The position numbers and the translations under genes were made by a program. Source: UBA4971 sp900019985 (lineage in GTDB: Bacteria > Bacillota > SHA-98 > UBA4971). Taken from it: a DNA stretch of 64,000 nt. Under the pieces are notes generated by a model. It saw nothing but the letters and a program-made list of their open reading frames with translations. It did not search any database and was not told where the DNA came from. The stretch is from positions 110,774 to 174,773 of the forward strand of contig JBMNFG010000007.1 in assembly GCA_050949175.1 (NCBI GenBank). The letters are read 5' to 3'. This document shows positions 52,759 through 61,258 of this stretch, one piece after another (the first letter of the stretch is position 1; the number at the start of each line of letters is the position of its first letter).

Positions 52759-53052
52759 CTCCTTAACCTCCTGTTACTTGAAGTTCTTGCCAACTCCAAT
52801 ATAACAGGAGTCATTGGTCAAAGTGGATCAATTTTATGTTAGCGTTTCGCCCCGAAATGGATCAGTTTTATGTTAGCGAATCCATATTAGCTTGGGTAAT
52901 TGTTGTTCGTCGTTGTAATCGCAAGCGATTCCCTACCGTTTGGGAACACAGAAAAACTACGGAATCAATGCCCTAAACCAAATGTCAGCACAAATTCCAA
53001 GAGATCGGTTTTTAGTCATGAGTGCTCGGAGTGTTCGCTGCATCCTGCGATC

Positions 53053-54504
53053 TCAGCGAATCGAGATCACAGGTATACTATCAGAATACTCACTGTCCAT
53101 AATGTGAAGTTGACGTTTGATAATCTGTCGCATATGGAGGGCTGGTTCCAAACAATATATTTCGAATTCATCCTTGTTAACGCTGTCTACACTCTTTACG
53201 TGAGGAAATAATAGTTTCATGAATCCGGAGCAAATGCGCTTGACTGCCGTAGTATCTCGTGTATCGCTTGATTTTGGTATTTCTAGGAGCTCGTCTATTA
53301 GTGCAGGATAGATAATATCATTTCTAAGAGCATGCATGATTTCAGAGAAATATTCCACGTTGAGTGCCCATCCTATCGCTTTCATGTTTTCACGCATGCG
53401 TGGAATATGCCAACCTTCTATGAATCCATGAAAACGGTCTATGAGGGCAGATTCTTGAAAAGCGTTGGGTAACTCTGTAAACATATTAATGTTTATGTTC
53501 ATCTTCTCATCAGGAATGTTGCCCATCAATACCAAGCCCGCATCTCCCACTCCTCGATAATCGCCGACTCGATATTCACCTGATTCCAAATACCCTTTTA
53601 ACGCGCCTCTAACCTCGTCCACATCGGGGAAGCTGATGGTTTGTACTTCATCAAATGCTACATAGTCATATCGGCTTACCAGACCTCGCGCTTTCTTGCT
53701 AATATCATAGAATAATCTAGCCCGGCTAATGCTACCACCACTTACTAACCATCCGTGTTTTGATATTTGGGACATTAAATAAGACTTGCCAGTTCCTTTT
53801 GGTGCTAACTCAATGAGGTTGACACGTTTTTCTACGAAAGGCAGCAAGCGAGCAAGGAGGGTAAGTTTTTGCCTAGTGCTCAAGAATCCTGCCGGATTGT
53901 AATCTACAGCTAGCAGTAATAAGTCTATCCATTCATCGGTGCTGAACGCCTTTCTTGCGTCCTGGAAAAACTCGATATCGATTCTATAGGGCTGAAATGG
54001 TTTGTAATCGATCATTCGAATGACTCCGTCGCCTTCTTTGCCCGTAAGACCGAATGGGTTCCAATCACACTCAATAATGCCCCACGTTTCACTCTCCGCT
54101 AACAACTCATGGCTATATTGACGAAGAACTGGACTGCTCACCAATGCCTCACGTTTACGACTCGGGAAGCCTAAATCTGGTAAGCTAAAGAAACCTTCTC
54201 CAGTCCTCACATCTATTTCCACTCTTAGTTTTGCTAAGAACCTGACGCGCTCGCCTTCTTTTATCATTCTGCTTTTCAGTAATTCCCAATCTCTCTTGCT
54301 AGGAATGTTCTTTTTTACAAAAGCGCTAACCTCGTCAAGGTCAACTCTTCCGTCGTCATCAGCAAAACGCATAATTATCCAGTCACGCAGATAGGGGGGT
54401 ATGCTAAGTGAAGCAAAGAACTTATTCTGAGTGGGATGTTTGTAAACGATCATACCGTCAAAACAGGTTTTAGTTTTTTGCATTAAGTCAGTGGCAGCGT
54501 TCAA
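53053..54504 (-). CDS. brxL: BREX Lon-protease-like protein BrxL (short form)
   Basis: 483 residues with an AAA+ core: Walker A LAPKGTGKSYLMS (235-241 for the loop) and Walker B VAFDEVQTISF (DEVQ 285-288), in the sub-family labelled Lon-like BrxL. The classical C-terminal Lon Ser-Lys protease motif is not visible, so this is the short BrxL type and protease activity is doubtful. It is the last gene of the brxP-brxC-pglZ-brxL set. TTG 54504 with GAGGTGAG 5 bases upstream. Gap of 11 bases from pglZ. AT-rich compared with the surrounding genome. Confidence 0.85.
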   Translation of the reverse strand: MNAATDLMQKTKTCFDGMIVYKHPTQNKFFASLSIPPYLRDWIIMRFADDDGRVDLDEVSAFVKKNIPSKRDWELLKSRMIKEGERVRFLAKLRVEIDVRTGEGFFSLPDLGFPSRKREALVSSPVLRQYSHELLAESETWGIIECDWNPFGLTGKEGDGVIRMIDYKPFQPYRIDIEFFQDARKAFSTDEWIDLLLLAVDYNPAGFLSTRQKLTLLARLLPFVEKRVNLIELAPKGTGKSYLMSQISKHGWLVSGGSISRARLFYDISKKARGLVSRYDYVAFDEVQTISFPDVDEVRGALKGYLESGEYRVGDYRGVGDAGLVLMGNIPDEKMNININMFTELPNAFQESALIDRFHGFIEGWHIPRMRENMKAIGWALNVEYFSEIMHALRNDIIYPALIDELLEIPKSSDTRDTTAVKRICSGFMKLLFPHVKSVDSVNKDEFEIYCLEPALHMRQIIKRQLHIMDSEYSDSIPVISIR

Positions 54505-54515
54505 GCTAACTCACC

Positions 54516-56774
54516 TCACAGTCCGACATCTTGCTCAAGAATACCTTTAACAGCTTCAAAACAGACTTCGCCTATTAGCCTGTTGGCAGAAAATAGTCTT
54601 CCTCTGTACCTGCCAGGCTTCCAGTCTCGTAGATGGAACGACCAGTTCAGCCCGTCCTCAGAGTGGCCTGGCACCTGATAACCTGTCACACGCAACTCAA
54701 TCTTTTCAACAATAACTCGGTCACTTCGTATTATAAGTGAACCTTCACTTGCAACATTTAGTTTTACAGGCGTCGTAATCGGTGTGAACTTGGCAGATTT
54801 CTCCCGTATCTCACTTATTTTCCGAAGGACTATGATAGGGACTAAACATTCTTCCGGTGTAGCTCCACCGTGAGCTTCGCCTCTGCAAGACCCAGCTACT
54901 TGGAAACTGTCATGAGTTAACCATATAGCATAGTCTTGACTCGATAAAAGTGGGTAGTGCGACTCAGTGTGGTAGCTCCCTTGCTTGACCGATGCAAACC
55001 GACCCGATGCTTCTGCTTCTAAACCATCTGGTACTCTCTTTTTCTGCATGTGAGACACGACAAACCGACTTAAACCATGATCTGAAGTAATAACCACAAC
55101 TGGGTGTTGCGCTAACAAGGCTAATGCTCTGTTAGCTACTCTTTCTACAACTTCCATAGCTTTCAAAAATGACTCCGGGAACGAATAATCGTAATGATGA
55201 GCAATGCTATCTAGCTCTCGATCAACTTCTTCGTCTGTTTCCCATTCTCTATTAGCCTCCGTAGTTGTAGGTAGATTGCATCGGGCTATAGTAAGAGAAC
55301 AGTCTATTTCTCGATTTCGACACAGATGTCGGGTTAACAATCCGGTCCATTCCATACCTAGACCATCAACCCACAGTATCTTTGCTCCTTCAGCACGCAA
55401 TTGGGAGATCCGATCGCTTCTAGGACGATAATTCCATAGTAGTTGTTCTCCCGCCCAGCGATCTAATTGAGAATTGAGATGCTTATTAGGACTGTCTTTC
55501 ACGCGACAACGGTTAAAAACACGAAAATAGTTGTCCGCAAATTCATCGCCTGTAACTGCTGGCTGGAGATACCAGGCAAGTGCAGGAAACGCTAACACAA
55601 GATAATCCCACCATTTGCTCTGATCGATTTTTCGGATTAGTAGCTCTCTAACGCATTCCACTACTTCCTTCCGTTCTTGTTGAGATATATCTGTTAACAC
55701 CGAGATTTTGTGAAGCGGGTCTGTCAGTGCATTATAATGGTTCCAAAAGGTAGGAGGCATATAGTCTATGCCTAGATACTCCAGCAACTGCTTCCTTTCT
55801 TCAGACGTACGCAATGGAATTGGTAAGGTTTGATAGAAAACCTGGGTGCTAGCGTGATAACCGAAGTCATTAATGCTGTTATTCTTCTGGATAACATCAT
55901 ACAGATATGTCTCTGGTTTACTTCTGGCTTTACTCCACAACCATATCAACCAACGTAGTTGTTTAGACACCCTCTGCCACATATTGAACAACTGACCGGA
56001 ATTGTAGTCAATGACTTCCAAGAGACGAGCTGCCAACTGATTCAAATCTTCGTCTTGGTTAACGCGAGCAGCCAGCCAATCCCATTGTTCGCAAGTGCCC
56101 CACTCTTCACGTATTTCTTCCCATCGAAAACTCCTCCGCACATAATCGAAGCTTGATGGATAAATACTGATCCGGCACTCGCCTCTTGTCTCTCGCAGAG
56201 GAAGCCACTTGGCCATTTCGGTTACAAGCCATGCCTTACGAATACTCTTTTGTGACCATAATGACAGGTATTCCCTTATGCCGTTTATTCTCTTCCTATC
56301 GTCATCCTTGGCGGAGAACGGTGCGACTATCACCTCAGAGTCGCCATTTCCTCTCAGAACCAACGAATCCGGAAGTAGTTTTTCATGATATCGAGGTACA
56401 CGGTTAATAGCCTCATCAAAAAACTCTTCTACTGCTAGTAGAGGTACGTAGATTCTATTTATCTTTTCTGCTGGCCACACAGCTAACCATTTAATGACAT
56501 CTCTCGTTTCAGGATCAATGCGAATGCATTCAGCTAGGGGGATAAGTAAGATACTGTGGCAGCCACTTACATCGCTCTCCAAGAAAGATCTTAGGCGTTC
56601 CATGTCTGGAAAAACATCTGATGCACTACAAAAATCGGATAAACGAACAACCCTATCAACCTCAAGATTTAGCTTCGGAATTAAAGAATCCCACGCTGAG
56701 CAGCCCTGAACCAAAATAAACCTAGTTGCAAAGCGTTCAGCTTTCTCTTGCTCTTTTTTCAGAAAAGCGGTCAA
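54516..56774 (-). CDS. pglZ: BREX PglZ protein
   Basis: 752 residues. The C-terminal half contains the PglZ alkaline-phosphatase-like domain with KILWVDGLGMEWTGLL (residues about 465-480) and VVITSDHGLSRFVVSH (about 560-575) as metal-site motifs, and EAHGGATPEECLVPIIVLRK. PglZ is the hallmark of all BREX systems. The start is odd: TTG 56774 lacks a near ribosome binding site, while 24-33 bases upstream an ATG (56803) after GAGGTGAAGG would read in the wrong frame by one base. Confidence 0.93.
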   Translation of the reverse strand: MTAFLKKEQEKAERFATRFILVQGCSAWDSLIPKLNLEVDRVVRLSDFCSASDVFPDMERLRSFLESDVSGCHSILLIPLAECIRIDPETRDVIKWLAVWPAEKINRIYVPLLAVEEFFDEAINRVPRYHEKLLPDSLVLRGNGDSEVIVAPFSAKDDDRKRINGIREYLSLWSQKSIRKAWLVTEMAKWLPLRETRGECRISIYPSSFDYVRRSFRWEEIREEWGTCEQWDWLAARVNQDEDLNQLAARLLEVIDYNSGQLFNMWQRVSKQLRWLIWLWSKARSKPETYLYDVIQKNNSINDFGYHASTQVFYQTLPIPLRTSEERKQLLEYLGIDYMPPTFWNHYNALTDPLHKISVLTDISQQERKEVVECVRELLIRKIDQSKWWDYLVLAFPALAWYLQPAVTGDEFADNYFRVFNRCRVKDSPNKHLNSQLDRWAGEQLLWNYRPRSDRISQLRAEGAKILWVDGLGMEWTGLLTRHLCRNREIDCSLTIARCNLPTTTEANREWETDEEVDRELDSIAHHYDYSFPESFLKAMEVVERVANRALALLAQHPVVVITSDHGLSRFVVSHMQKKRVPDGLEAEASGRFASVKQGSYHTESHYPLLSSQDYAIWLTHDSFQVAGSCRGEAHGGATPEECLVPIIVLRKISEIREKSAKFTPITTPVKLNVASEGSLIIRSDRVIVEKIELRVTGYQVPGHSEDGLNWSFHLRDWKPGRYRGRLFSANRLIGEVCFEAVKGILEQDVGL

Positions 56775-56817
56775 TTCATCTGCGCTTGAGAAATCTATCC
56801 CATTGCCTTCACCTCAC

Positions 56818-59800
56818 TCAGCTCTTGTCTTTGATAGCAGTCATGAGGCGGATTCCAACTAGAGCATCTTTCGATATCAATTGTTTGATGACGTTTTTTA
56901 CACTGTTTGGTGGCATTTCATCTATGAGTCTGATCAGTTTTGGATATGCGGATGAGTAGTAGTTTTCGTGTACCCACTGTCTCACTTTTTGGTTGACTTC
57001 ACTAAGTCGCAAAGGCCACTGGTATACTTTGCCATCAAAGCTGCGGTACACATAGTCTCTTACATCGCTTGCGTTGCCTGATTGTCTAATGAGAGCTGCG
57101 TAATCACCAGCTGCTGCTTGTACAAACCGATCTAAAACATAGTCATTATCATTCAGTACGGCTAATTCAGACAAATGTCGCGACAGGTAAGCAATAGCTT
57201 GATCTAATTCGTGCTCCGGTAATTGTTCAAGCCTATCGTATTGACTAAAGAAAGCATTATGGGCTTCACCCTCTAGTACCCACTGAATAGGGGTACGCAT
57301 TTCCTCACTCCAACTGGCAGGAGATTCAAACCCGGTGTGGTCTTTCCATGACTGCCGTATATAATCCATCTTTTTATGTCTAGTCTGCTGGGGCAAAGTA
57401 CGCAGAATCGCTTCACGGACCTCAGCTGATGTTGCATTGGATAGATTTGGTAGGGTTCGGTATAACTCTGAAGCTTCTTGTTCACTAATCTTCTGGCCTG
57501 TGAACTTCTCTGCTAGCATACCTGTTATAGGCACGACTGATTTAAGGGCAATCGATAACTGGTCTTTGAATTCACGGATGTCGTCTGCTAGGTTTTCATT
57601 TGGCAGCTGATCGGGGTGATATACAAGCTCGTAAACATAATCTACAAGTCTGGCAATATGATCTGGTTGGCCCTCTTTATGAGAAAGCAATGGAAACTTG
57701 CTATTGAACCAGTGAGTAATAAAGTAATCTCGGATGGTACTAAGGTCTTGTTTCCGAGTCTCGCACAGCATGTTCATAGCGTCTAGTAAATCTAATTCCT
57801 TAACGACGATTGGCAGCTTTTCTTTTACACGGTTTTCGTCCCACATATTAACATCCTCGTTCAACAGCGAGCGGAGTCGAGTCATTATCTTAGTTTCATC
57901 CAGGCCGATAGCTTCACCTAGTGTTTGGAGCTTAGGAGCGTGAAGAATCCAAAACCTGCGCATGCCGGTTCGCATTAGGTCTCTACTCAAACACCTACTC
58001 AGAGGATCGCGCACTGGCTGCACAGCATCTACGATTGCCTTCATTTCTGAATCATTCAATTCCGACCGATCGTATACCAACGCCCTCCCCAATGATGCTA
58101 CCGCTTTTCCAACGTTTTCAATCATGTCTGACTGATATATTGCTTGAGCATAGTAAATTACAGTCCATAACGGATAGCCGAGCCCGATTATGGAAGCAAT
58201 CATACTCTTGCGAGCTTCCTCCGGATATGCGGCTTGTTGTGGAGTAAGGTGAAAAACATCCCTGGCTATCTCGCAGAACTGTTCACCTTCAGTTGACATC
58301 TTACGAATGGTATAGTCTTCGAATGAGCCAGTACCTTTTAGTACTTCATGCACAAGTTCTGCGAGCTTGTTCGGGTTCAAAGCTAGAGAATTAACTCCAT
58401 CCGAGTAATAATAGCCTGTGGCATAGCTTCTCAAAAGAAATGCGAACAGCAATATGCCAATCGGTGAGGGCATTAGACCATAAGGAGGCTGTTGCATGCG
58501 AGTCCACAATCGATAGATATTCACAGAATCATTCCTGGCAAAGATATCGTCGATTTCTTTTTTCATTTTTACGACAGGATGACTACTGTGACGGTTTAAA
58601 CCATCTTCGTCCCACAAACCTTTCCTTTCCAACTCTTCCACGACGTGTCTATAGGGTCGCTGTATATTTGTAGCTATGTGGAGACCTATTTCGGCCCCGA
58701 CTTTTCCCCAGGGATTTGTGTACAAGGTGGCAGTCTTATCTATATTTTCAGGTCCCTCAGGGAAAACGATCTCGGCTAATTCGTCAAGGTAGTCAAGGAT
58801 TGCTGTACAACCAGACAATCTCTCTTCTTCTCCTCGGAAGAAAGCTCTTACCTCACTTTTGCGTATGGCATTAATCCATTCAGCTACAGTATTCTCAGCT
58901 TTAGTACTATAGTATCTCTTCATGTTGTTATCGCGCATTTCTTCGTAGTACCATGACTTAGCCTTAAACTCTATCCATTCACGCCACCGCTTAGAGCCAA
59001 AAGCCATTTGACTGATGAGAATACAGTAGTCACGGTGATCTTTAGTAATCTCCTTGGCTATCAGCTCAGTATCTATCAAATCGTTATCTTCTTGAGCAAC
59101 TACCAAAATCACACCTATTTGATAAGGTTTTTTTGCCCCGCGGATTACATGTTCAGGTCTATTCTTTAGTAGTTTTCCAGAGACGATCCGAATCGGATGC
59201 CTAAGTTTAGCTGCTCCCTGTAACATCAGCAGTTCCTCCAAACGAGCAGCAAACTCAGCATCCGGATTCTCTGAGCTAATCATCCTTTCCATTTTTAGAC
59301 TATGCCAAGCTTTGTCCTGATATTGCTGCATTTTCTCTGAATCAATAGTTGCTGTTGGAATCATGTATTCGTAGTCATTACCGGACGATACACTTAGGAT
59401 AATCTCTTTTGATACTAGTTTTTCAGTTATCTCTTCCACTCGGTTGTAAAGGGGTGTACCTAGGAACATTCGCTTAATAACTGAGCGTCTTGGGTTAAGT
59501 AATGTAGAGACACTTTGCGTTTGTCGTTGTAGAGCTATAAGTAGCATCGCGACTCTGAAAACCCGCAGTTCGTCAGGGTTCAAACGATCTTTAACTAGGC
59601 TGTAGTGATTCAGGACATCAGATATTTTCTCAACATCCTCAATCTTAGTCTTTTCAAAGAAATATAACCAGAGATAATCAGGAGTCAGCCAATACCAGTT
59701 ATCGCTGGGATAATTCGTTATGAACCATTGGAACGAGCCTGTTTCCTTTTCCTTTAGAAACCGGAAAAAAGTGCGCTGGCTTGAACTATATAACGATGAA

Positions 59801-60939
59801 ATATTAGCCAAAAGATAAGCTGAAATCGGATGAATAGGTGCGAGCGACTTGAGCTCCGCTCTTCTTACTTGTTCGCCAAGGAGGTCTATGTCCAGTGCAG
59901 CTACGTCTACCTGGCTCCAGAGAGAGTTCTGCTTTGCGTCCCAGTCATCACGAAGATCAGGATTTGCCTCAATCACGTTGGCAATGAGTCTGTACGCCGT
60001 AACAGGGTTCATTTCTAATCGACAACTGTGAAACCGATCCATCAATTTCTTGCGGGTATCATCATCAATGCGGCCGAACTGGCTTACAGCCCTGTGGGTA
60101 ATCAGAAATAAATAGAAAGGCATGTCCGCTGTAGCTTGGGCTAACTCCTGTAACGGGGTTACCCCAACGTTGTTTGCGAAAAACTCAGTAAACTCATCCC
60201 AAATAAAAACAATACCCTGTAGGTTATTTGCACTAATGACTTCTCTTATCCACGCCTTCACATCCCCAGGTGAGTCGATTAAAGTTATGCCTTCCTCTTC
60301 CAACGCCTCCGCTACCTGTTCTCCCATTGCTACATCTCCGGCTTGCAGACGCTCTATAACTTCTGCAGGTGAGGCTGCTGTTCGAAAACGGCCCCGATGC
60401 TCCTTGAAAATGTTCTCCCAATTAAGTATCTCTCTACTGTCGTTTAGCTTGTTTACAAGTTGGTCCATGATACTAGAACTGAAGACGCTGGTATAGCCAT
60501 AATCCCTTAACCGGTTCTTGATTGCTTGTTGTATCTCTATCATAAGACGACGAGCAGTCGTGATTTGCCCCGAAGAAGAGTGGTAAATAACTAGGTAAGG
60601 GTTTGTACTTCGTAGCGCTTTTAATCTTGGCCACAAAGGAGATAAAAGGTCATGCCTTAATACATAGTTTTCAATCTCTTCGATAGGATCTTCTAGTAAA
60701 TGCTTAATCACAAAAGAAGCATATGTTTTTCCTGTTCCGTAGGCTCCCGTTAGCCACAGATTAAGCTTATCTTTGCTATGGCTTCTTTCTAAGGCAATAA
60801 TTAATTTCTCTAACAGTTCTTTCATATGAGTGTGGGGAATAAAGGCTTTCCAGTTATCTTTCATATTCTTATCTGCTTCTTCCGAAAATACAGGGATAAA
60901 GTCCTCGCTCACAGTAAGATACTTGCTATATCGCCACAC
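56818..60939 (-). CDS. brxC: BREX ATPase BrxC
   Basis: About 1,373 residues. P-loop ATPase of the BrxC/PglY group: Walker A WLTGAYGTGKTYASF (about 65-72), Walker B IVFIWDEFTEFF (about 245-250), sensor FLITHRAVSQFG. The rest is long, mostly helical, of unknown fold. It couples ATP use to BREX defence and modification. GTG 60939 is chosen since GGAGG lies 7 bases upstream; the earlier GTG at 60945 adds two residues. 43 bases before pglZ, 313 bases after brxP. Confidence 0.9.
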   Translation of the reverse strand: MWRYSKYLTVSEDFIPVFSEEADKNMKDNWKAFIPHTHMKELLEKLIIALERSHSKDKLNLWLTGAYGTGKTYASFVIKHLLEDPIEEIENYVLRHDLLSPLWPRLKALRSTNPYLVIYHSSSGQITTARRLMIEIQQAIKNRLRDYGYTSVFSSSIMDQLVNKLNDSREILNWENIFKEHRGRFRTAASPAEVIERLQAGDVAMGEQVAEALEEEGITLIDSPGDVKAWIREVISANNLQGIVFIWDEFTEFFANNVGVTPLQELAQATADMPFYLFLITHRAVSQFGRIDDDTRKKLMDRFHSCRLEMNPVTAYRLIANVIEANPDLRDDWDAKQNSLWSQVDVAALDIDLLGEQVRRAELKSLAPIHPISAYLLANISSLYSSSQRTFFRFLKEKETGSFQWFITNYPSDNWYWLTPDYLWLYFFEKTKIEDVEKISDVLNHYSLVKDRLNPDELRVFRVAMLLIALQRQTQSVSTLLNPRRSVIKRMFLGTPLYNRVEEITEKLVSKEIILSVSSGNDYEYMIPTATIDSEKMQQYQDKAWHSLKMERMISSENPDAEFAARLEELLMLQGAAKLRHPIRIVSGKLLKNRPEHVIRGAKKPYQIGVILVVAQEDNDLIDTELIAKEITKDHRDYCILISQMAFGSKRWREWIEFKAKSWYYEEMRDNNMKRYYSTKAENTVAEWINAIRKSEVRAFFRGEEERLSGCTAILDYLDELAEIVFPEGPENIDKTATLYTNPWGKVGAEIGLHIATNIQRPYRHVVEELERKGLWDEDGLNRHSSHPVVKMKKEIDDIFARNDSVNIYRLWTRMQQPPYGLMPSPIGILLFAFLLRSYATGYYYSDGVNSLALNPNKLAELVHEVLKGTGSFEDYTIRKMSTEGEQFCEIARDVFHLTPQQAAYPEEARKSMIASIIGLGYPLWTVIYYAQAIYQSDMIENVGKAVASLGRALVYDRSELNDSEMKAIVDAVQPVRDPLSRCLSRDLMRTGMRRFWILHAPKLQTLGEAIGLDETKIMTRLRSLLNEDVNMWDENRVKEKLPIVVKELDLLDAMNMLCETRKQDLSTIRDYFITHWFNSKFPLLSHKEGQPDHIARLVDYVYELVYHPDQLPNENLADDIREFKDQLSIALKSVVPITGMLAEKFTGQKISEQEASELYRTLPNLSNATSAEVREAILRTLPQQTRHKKMDYIRQSWKDHTGFESPASWSEEMRTPIQWVLEGEAHNAFFSQYDRLEQLPEHELDQAIAYLSRHLSELAVLNDNDYVLDRFVQAAAGDYAALIRQSGNASDVRDYVYRSFDGKVYQWPLRLSEVNQKVRQWVHENYYSSAYPKLIRLIDEMPPNSVKNVIKQLISKDALVGIRLMTAIKDKS

Positions 60940-60945
60940 TACCAC

Positions 60946-61258
60946 CCCTCCTTGTGCTCTCTAGAGAATACTATTGCACACTCGTTGAGGCAGAATTAAT
61001 CTTGGTTTGCAAAAGCAAGCTCCCTCGAAATAAACTGCTTGCCGTACGAAAGTACTAACCAAGATCCAGTCTGATAGTTATTTCGGAAAAAGCCAGATAC
61101 AAAGGCCATCTTTTCAAGTCTTGTTCTTACCGCGTGGTTTTGCCTCAACTTAGCTCAGACTAGACTCTTCTCGCTAATGGACTGTGTTTCTAAACGAGTT
61201 CTTTTGCTAAGTCTTATCCGTAAAAGTCATGTGCTCTAAACTAGGCATTGAAGTGAAT
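60946..61258. other. Gap between brxP and brxC
   Basis: 313 bases, AT-rich. Besides the ribosome binding site of brxC no gene, repeat or clear promoter is visible. An internal promoter for brxC-pglZ-brxL is possible but no good consensus was found. Confidence 0.4.

Larger units (their letters stand above)
50442..52884 (-). mobile_element. Complete IS21-family insertion sequence
   Basis: 2,443 bp flanked by a 6-bp target duplication TATTAG (50436-50441 and 52885-52890). Ends are TG...CA with matching inverted repeats of type TGnnTTCGC(C/T)AACATAA (left 50442; complement at right end 52884). Several copies of TGATCCA near both ends (about 50462, 50486, 50508, 50531 and complements at about 52822 and 52859) look like transposase binding sites. 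It carries istA and istB, both intact, with overlapping stop and start. Intact genes, ends and target duplication suggest recent insertion. Confidence 0.95.
50366..52933 (+). repeat. Three-stem 3' intergenic element, copy C, split by IS21
   Basis: Left half: arm GATTGCCGGTGTTGCA (50366-50381), CTCGGGGACGG and hairpin GGCGCCCC/GGGGCGCC (50391-50411), up to 50441. Right half: 52891-52933, with GTTGTTCGTCGTTGTAATCGC (matching the closing part of copies A and B). Removing the insertion and one TATTAG joins the halves. The outer arm is more diverged than in A and B. Confidence 0.55.
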
